A DNA stretch of 64,000 bases, from the NCBI RefSeq assembly GCF_004923315.1, contig NZ_CP039648.1, positions 791,325 to 855,324 of the forward strand, given 5' to 3'. Below the pieces are notes generated by a model. That model saw only the letters and a list, made by a program, of their open reading frames with translations, made no database searches and was not told the DNA's origin. Position 1 is the first letter of the stretch. Every line of letters begins with the position of its first letter. The DNA comes from Azospirillum sp. TSA2s. GTDB lineage: Bacteria > Pseudomonadota > Alphaproteobacteria > Azospirillales > Azospirillaceae. Positions 59,703-64,000 of the stretch are shown in pieces. The translations under genes were made by a program, and so were the position numbers.

Positions 59703-61091
59703 ATGAACCAGGACCCCAACGCCCTGTGGCGGGAAAGCGCCGCCACCCTGGCCGAACGGCTGGCGAAGCGGGAGCTGTCGGCGCGCGAGGCGGTCGAGGC
59801 GCATCTGGAGCGGATCGCTGCGGCCGAACCGGCGCTGTCCGCCTTCATCACCGTCGCCGCCGACACGGCGCTGGCCCGCGCCGACGCGCTGGACGCCCAG
59901 CCGGCGCCCGTCGGACCGCTTCATGGCCTGCCGGTGGCGGTGAAGGACCTGACCGACACCGCCGGCATCCGCACCACCTACGGCTCGGCGCTCTATGCCG
60001 ACCACGTGCCGGCCAGCAGCGACATCGCGGTGGCGCGGATCGAGGCAGCGGGCGGCATCGTCATCGGCAAGACCAACACGCCGGAATTCGGCTTCGGCGC
60101 CATCTGCCGAAACCGCCTGTACGGCCCGACCCGCAACCCGGCCGATCCCGCCCTGACCTCCGGCGGGTCGAGCGGCGGGTCGGCGGCGGCGGTCGCGGTC
60201 GGCATGGCCCCGCTGGCGCACGGCACCGACTATGGCGGGTCGGTGCGGATCCCGGCCAGCTTCTGCGGCATCGCCTCGATCCGGCCGACGCCGGGGTTGA
60301 TCCCGGCACCCGGCCGCGCGCTGGGCTGGGACACGCTGGCGACCCATGGCGTGCTGGCGCGCGACACCGCGGACTGCGCGCTGCTGCTGTCGGCGATGGC
60401 CGGCAGCGACCTGCGCGACCCGACGTCCCTGTTTGGTGACCGCGACGACGGATCGGAGACGCGGCTGGGCGCCACCGCCGATTTCGGCGTCGCCACCGTC
60501 TCCCAGGCGGTGCGGGAGCACTTCGCCGAAGCTGTGGAGCGGCTGGAGCGGGCCGCCGGGCCGGTGGCGCGCCGCCATCCCGACTGCGGCGACGCCATGG
60601 CAACCTTCCGCACGCTGCGCGCCGCCCAGACCCGGCACGCCTTCGGCCCGATGCTGGCCAAACATGGCAAGGCGCTGACCGACACCATCCGCTGGAACAT
60701 CGAGGCCGGCGCCGGCATCACCGCCGACGCCTATCTGGAGGCGCAGGCCGCCCGCACCGCGCTCTACCGCCGTTTCGTCGCGCTGTTCGAGGAGATCGAC
60801 GTGCTGGCCGCCCCGGCCTGCGGCGTGCTGCCCTGGCCGAACGAGGACGGCGAGGTGACGGTGATCGACGGCCGGCCGGTGGAGACCATCCTCGACTATA
60901 TCGGCGTCACCGCCGTCGTGACGCTGATCGGTTTCCCCGTGCTGACCCTGCCGGTCGGCGGAGACGGGCTGCCCTTCGGCATCCAGCTGATCGCCCGGCC
61001 GGGCGAGGAACGGCGCCTGATCCGCCTGGGCCGCATGCTGGAGCGGGAGGCGGGGTTCACCCACCGCTGGGCCGCCGCCTGGGCTCCCTGA
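59703..61091 (+). CDS. Amidase (amidase signature family)
   Basis: This 462-residue amidase-signature hydrolase carries the Ser-cisSer-Lys triad: Lys in LHGLPVAVKDLTDTAG, and the glycine-rich serine region LTSGGSSGGSAAAVAVGMAPLAHGTDYGGSVRIPASFCG. It starts with LAERLAKRELSAREAVEAHLERIAAAEPALSAF, usual for the family. Substrates vary (amides, aryl-acylamides, urea derivatives) and cannot be deduced. AATGGGAGGAATGC contains the Shine-Dalgarno element before the ATG. A hairpin follows the stop. Confidence 0.92.
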   Translation: MNQDPNALWRESAATLAERLAKRELSAREAVEAHLERIAAAEPALSAFITVAADTALARADALDAQPAPVGPLHGLPVAVKDLTDTAGIRTTYGSALYADHVPASSDIAVARIEAAGGIVIGKTNTPEFGFGAICRNRLYGPTRNPADPALTSGGSSGGSAAAVAVGMAPLAHGTDYGGSVRIPASFCGIASIRPTPGLIPAPGRALGWDTLATHGVLARDTADCALLLSAMAGSDLRDPTSLFGDRDDGSETRLGATADFGVATVSQAVREHFAEAVERLERAAGPVARRHPDCGDAMATFRTLRAAQTRHAFGPMLAKHGKALTDTIRWNIEAGAGITADAYLEAQAARTALYRRFVALFEEIDVLAAPACGVLPWPNEDGEVTVIDGRPVETILDYIGVTAVVTLIGFPVLTLPVGGDGLPFGIQLIARPGEERRLIRLGRMLEREAGFTHRWAAAWAP

Positions 61092-61096
61092 GCGGG

Positions 61097-61129
61097 CACC
61101 TGCCGCCGGGACATGAACCGCGGCAGGTG
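61097..61129. terminator. Hairpin after the amidase gene
   Basis: CACCTGCCGC (61097-61106) and GCGGCAGGTG (61120-61129) form a perfect 10-bp stem with a 13-nt loop six bases after the stop codon. No T-tract. Confidence 0.5.
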
Positions 61130-61208
61130 ACAGCGAATTCATGCCTTTGGCGCGGCAAATGGTGGTAATCGGCTGATCATGTGCTGACCGCTTGCGAGTG
61201 CCCGACCG

Positions 61209-62987
61209 ATGCCCGCGCGTGCATACACCCCGCCTGCTCCCACCGGACGCCTGTCCGCCGCCCGCCATTTCCTGTCCGACGTCTGGCGCCTGACCAAGCC
61301 CTATTGGTCGTCGGAGGAGAAATGGGCGGCGCGCGGCCTGCTGGCGGCGATCATCGTCCTCAATCTGGCGGCGGTGTTCATGGAGGTCTGGTTCACCCAG
61401 ATCAACGCAGACATCTTCAACGCGCTGCAGGAGAAGGACCAAAGCGGCTTCATCCAAGCCCTGCTGGTGTTCGGCGGACTGGCGCTGGTCTTCATCGCGG
61501 TGGCCGTCTATCGCCTTTATCTGAACCAGATGCTGCAGATCCGCTGGCGGCGCTGGCTGACCGAACGCTATCTCGGCGATTGGCTGGAGAATCAGACCTA
61601 TTACCGGCTGCAATTCGCCAACACCGGCACCGACAACCCCGACCAGCGCATCGCCGAGGATCTGCGCAGCTTCGTCCAGTTGACGCTGAGCCTGTCGCTG
61701 GGCTTCCTCACCAATCTGGTCTCGCTGGTCTCCTTCCTCGCCATCCTGTGGAGCCTGTCGGGGTCGGTCACCATCCCGTGGCTCGGCATCGATCTTCCCG
61801 GCTACATGGTGTGGGTGGCGCTGGTCTATGCCGTCGCCGGCACCTGGATCACCCACCGGATCGGCAAGCCGCTGGCCCGGCTCAGCTTCGACCAGCAGCG
61901 TTACGAGGCCGACTTCCGCTTCGCCCTGGTCCGCCTGCGCGAGAATGCCGAGAGCGTCGCCCTGCAACAGGGCGAGGCGCAGGAGGCGCGCGGCTTCGGC
62001 GACCGCTTCGCCCGCGTCGTCACCAACTGGTGGTCGCTGATGCGCACGCAGAAGCGGCTGGTCTGGTTCACCTCCGCCTATGGCCAGATCGCCGTCATCT
62101 TCCCGCTGCTGGTCGCCGCCCCTCGCTATTTCAGCGACGCCCTGCCGTTGGGCTCGCTGATGCAGACCTCGCAGGCCTTCGGGCAGGTGCAAGGCGCGCT
62201 GTCCTGGTTCATCGACGCCTATGTGAACCTCGCCGACTGGCACGCCACCACCAGCCGTCTGACCGGATTCCACCATGCGGTACAGGCGGTGCGCGCCGCC
62301 GGCCGCGACCAGGCGGGGGTGGAGCGCGCGGCGGCCACGGATGGCGCCCTGACGCTGGACGGGCTGGCCCTGACCCTGCCCACCAGCGGAACGCCGCTGG
62401 TCCGCGCCGACCTGACGGTGCAGCCGGGCGACACCCTGCTGATCACCGGCCCTTCCGGGTCGGGCAAGAGCACCATCCTGCGCGCCATCGCCGGCATCTG
62501 GCCCTTCGGCCGCGGCCGCATCGCCCTGCCGGCCGGCGGCACGGCCACCGTCAACGGCAGCATGGTCCTGCCGCAGAAGCCCTATCTGCCGATCGGCACC
62601 CTGCGCGCCGCCGTCACCTATCCCGCCCCTCCCGACGCCTTCGAGGCGGAGGCGGTGCGCGAGGTGCTGGACGCCGTCGGCATGGCCGGCTTCGCTGACC
62701 GGCTGGACGAGGAGGATCACTGGACGCAGCGGCTGTCCGGCGGCGAACAGCAGCGCATCGCCATCGCCCGCGCCCTGCTGCACAGGCCCGACTGGCTCTA
62801 TCTGGACGAGGCCACCTCCGCCTGCGATCCGGAGACGGAGGAGCGGCTTTACGGCCTGCTGCGTGCCCGCCTTCCCGGCACCACCCTGGTCAGCGTCGGC
62901 CACCGCCCCAGCCTCGCCGCCTTCCACGAGCGCCGGCTGACGGTGCGGCGCAATGGCGACGGGATCGGGGAGCTGGCAGCGGTGTAA
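61209..62987 (+). CDS. BacA/SbmA-like ABC transporter, fused membrane and ATPase domains
   Basis: This 592-residue protein has an SbmA/BacA-type membrane domain (about 20-330). That domain reads FLSDVWRLTKPYWSSEEKWAARGLLAAIIVLNLAAVFMEVWFTQINADIFNALQEKD and RWRRWLTERYLGDWLENQTYYRLQF, followed by NPDQRIAEDLRSFVQLTLSLSLGFLTNLVSLVSF. The fused ATPase (about 370-590) has Walker A GPSGSGKSTIL, signature LSGGEQQRIAIARALL, Walker B WLYLDEATSACDPE and switch His VSVGHRPS. Homologues (BclA, YddA, Rv1819c) move peptides or vitamin B12, and in rhizobia protect against host peptides. The ATG at 61209 is selected. Confidence 0.93.
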   Translation: MPARAYTPPAPTGRLSAARHFLSDVWRLTKPYWSSEEKWAARGLLAAIIVLNLAAVFMEVWFTQINADIFNALQEKDQSGFIQALLVFGGLALVFIAVAVYRLYLNQMLQIRWRRWLTERYLGDWLENQTYYRLQFANTGTDNPDQRIAEDLRSFVQLTLSLSLGFLTNLVSLVSFLAILWSLSGSVTIPWLGIDLPGYMVWVALVYAVAGTWITHRIGKPLARLSFDQQRYEADFRFALVRLRENAESVALQQGEAQEARGFGDRFARVVTNWWSLMRTQKRLVWFTSAYGQIAVIFPLLVAAPRYFSDALPLGSLMQTSQAFGQVQGALSWFIDAYVNLADWHATTSRLTGFHHAVQAVRAAGRDQAGVERAAATDGALTLDGLALTLPTSGTPLVRADLTVQPGDTLLITGPSGSGKSTILRAIAGIWPFGRGRIALPAGGTATVNGSMVLPQKPYLPIGTLRAAVTYPAPPDAFEAEAVREVLDAVGMAGFADRLDEEDHWTQRLSGGEQQRIAIARALLHRPDWLYLDEATSACDPETEERLYGLLRARLPGTTLVSVGHRPSLAAFHERRLTVRRNGDGIGELAAV

Positions 62988-62988
62988 A

Positions 62989-63894
62989 CTACGCGGGCGG
63001 CTGCTCCCGCCGCGCCTCCGTCAGCAGCCATTGCCGGAAGGCGGCGAAGGGCGGGTGGTTGGCCTTGCCGCGGGGGTGGGCGAGGTAATAGGCCCGCGCG
63101 CTGCGGTGCGGCCGGTCGATGGCCGGGACCAGGGTGCCGTCGTCCAGCTCGGCGCGGACCAGCAGGGTCGGCAGCAGGGCGACGCCCAGCCCTGCCTCCG
63201 CCGCCTGGGCGGTTGTGGCGAATTGCTCGAACACCATGCCGGCGCCGGGGCGCGGAGGCAGCCCCTGGGCCGACAGCCACTCGTTCCAGGCGTCGGCACG
63301 CGTGCTGGTGTGCAGCAGCGGCAGGGACAGCAGGTCGGCAGGCTCCGCCACCGGATGGGCGCTGAGGAAGGCCGGCGAGCAGACCGGCAGCACCTCCTCG
63401 TCCAGCAGATGGTCGCAGACGGCGTCGGGCCAGTCGCCGAAGCCGTAATGGATGGCGGCATCCAGGTCATGCAGCCGGAAATCGAAGGGCGCAAGCTTGG
63501 TGGTGAAGTGGATCGTCACCTGCGGGTGCGCCGCCTGGAAGGCCGGCAGCCGCGGCACCAGCCAGCGCGTGCCGAAGGTCGGCAGGATGGCGAGGTTCAG
63601 CACGCCGCCCTTGGGCGCGGCGATGGTCCGCACGGTGGCCGCCGCGATCTGGCGCAGGGCGTCACGGATCGGATCGGCATAGAGCGCCCCGGTCGGGGTC
63701 AGCGTCACCCGCTGGCCCTTGCGGGTGAACAGCGGGGTGCCGATCTGGTCCTCCAGCGCCTTGATCTGCCGGCTGACCGCGCCTTGCGTCAGCGACAGCT
63801 CGGCCGCCGCGGCGGTGAAGCTGCCGGTGCGGGCCGCCGCCTCGAAGGCGGTCAGCATGCTCATCGAGGGGAGGAGGCGGCGCTGCAGATCCAT
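62989..63894 (-). CDS. LysR family regulator (GcvA-like)
   Basis: This 301-residue LTTR starts with MDLQRRLLPSMSMLTAFEAAARTGSFTAAAAELSLTQGAVSRQIKALEDQIGTPLFTRKGQRVTLTPTGALYADPIRDAL. It matches the GcvA/AmpR subgroup, which activates divergent genes. The effector domain has LNLAILPTFGTRWLVPRLPAFQAAHP and DAAIHYGFGDWPDAVCDHLLDEEVLPVCSP. AAGGGG precedes the ATG at 63894; the frame extends to 63960. The sequence right of it (63895-64000) is the divergent promoter region, with the target gene presumably beyond the window. It converges with the ABC gene with only one base between. Confidence 0.92.
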   Translation of the reverse strand: MDLQRRLLPSMSMLTAFEAAARTGSFTAAAAELSLTQGAVSRQIKALEDQIGTPLFTRKGQRVTLTPTGALYADPIRDALRQIAAATVRTIAAPKGGVLNLAILPTFGTRWLVPRLPAFQAAHPQVTIHFTTKLAPFDFRLHDLDAAIHYGFGDWPDAVCDHLLDEEVLPVCSPAFLSAHPVAEPADLLSLPLLHTSTRADAWNEWLSAQGLPPRPGAGMVFEQFATTAQAAEAGLGVALLPTLLVRAELDDGTLVPAIDRPHRSARAYYLAHPRGKANHPPFAAFRQWLLTEARREQPPA

Positions 63895-64000
63895 GACCCC
63901 TTCATTACCAAAGCTCATGACCTGTGGAAAGAAAGTCGTTTGCGCCCTGGCGCGCGGCACGGCACGCTCGCTATCCTGGAGATCCTGAACAGGCGGGGCG

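Noticed and set aside
59676..62927. A 1083-codon minus-strand open frame across the amidase and ABC genes
   Set aside because: It runs antisense to two well-supported genes and its product is Gly/Gln/Arg/Asp-rich without any motif.

Overview
The window is high-GC, densely packed bacterial DNA. It looks like a chromosome or chromid segment of an alphaproteobacterium close to Azospirillum (Rhodospirillales). This placement is inferred from gene content and codon use (poly-HAMP kinase, KaiC-kinase pair, SulP and PqiABC homologues, many sensor kinases, a serC leader-like element), not from a marker gene. I saw no tRNA, rRNA, CRISPR array, prophage or intact insertion sequence. Most genes have strong G/C third-position bias, which produces long antisense open frames that are not genes.

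Layout, left to right. 1-855: 3' end of a thiamine-diphosphate 2-oxoacid dehydrogenase E1-beta gene. 896-4490 (-): pqiA-pqiB-pqiC, an envelope lipid-transport (MCE) operon. 4709-8847: a GntR/UTRA regulator followed by a complete polar amino-acid ABC importer. 8904-9417 (-): a yefM-yoeB toxin-antitoxin pair with a recognisable operator. 9625-15404: a tightly coupled six-gene unit, bioM-bioN-bioY (ECF biotin importer), an AMP-forming CoA ligase, a thiolase-like protein and an MFS permease. 15638-16816: a small RTX protein with exact 40-residue repeats and atypical base composition. 16872-19704: purT, a lipoprotein and a three-gene module of small unknown proteins. 19771-28061 (-): two translationally coupled hybrid histidine kinases, one a giant poly-HAMP protein. 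28062-28855 has no convincing gene but contains palindromes and a nested hairpin.

28856-36623: msrPQ (periplasmic methionine sulfoxide repair), a dienelactone hydrolase, an AsmA protein, a SulP anion transporter, an XRE regulator and a LysR regulator. 36761-39869: an omega-aminotransferase and an acylating semialdehyde dehydrogenase, together a plausible beta-alanine to acetyl-CoA route, with the LysR gene divergent to them. 39938-43575 (-): KaiC coupled to a hybrid kinase whose N-terminal receiver is degenerate. 44051-49285 (-): tlyA, a HisKA_2 kinase, then dxs, ispA and xseB (isoprenoid precursor cluster). 49461-52816: a histone-deacetylase-like hydrolase, a TusA-like protein, an ArsR regulator, a DUF423 protein and a glycosyltransferase.

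53299-64000: a degenerate-GGDEF/EAL protein, two small exported proteins, serC with a leader-like element and a strong terminator, a DnaA-box-like cluster, a sugar-nucleotide epimerase, a membrane-anchored HNH nuclease, an amidase, a BacA/SbmA-like ABC exporter-type protein and a GcvA-like LysR regulator.

The best candidates for something not well described are the biotin-transporter/CoA-ligase/thiolase operon, whose thiolase carries a natural Cys-to-Gly change at the second catalytic cysteine; the KaiC/pseudo-receiver kinase pair; the nested hairpin at 28386-28450; and the three-gene DUF5985-like module.
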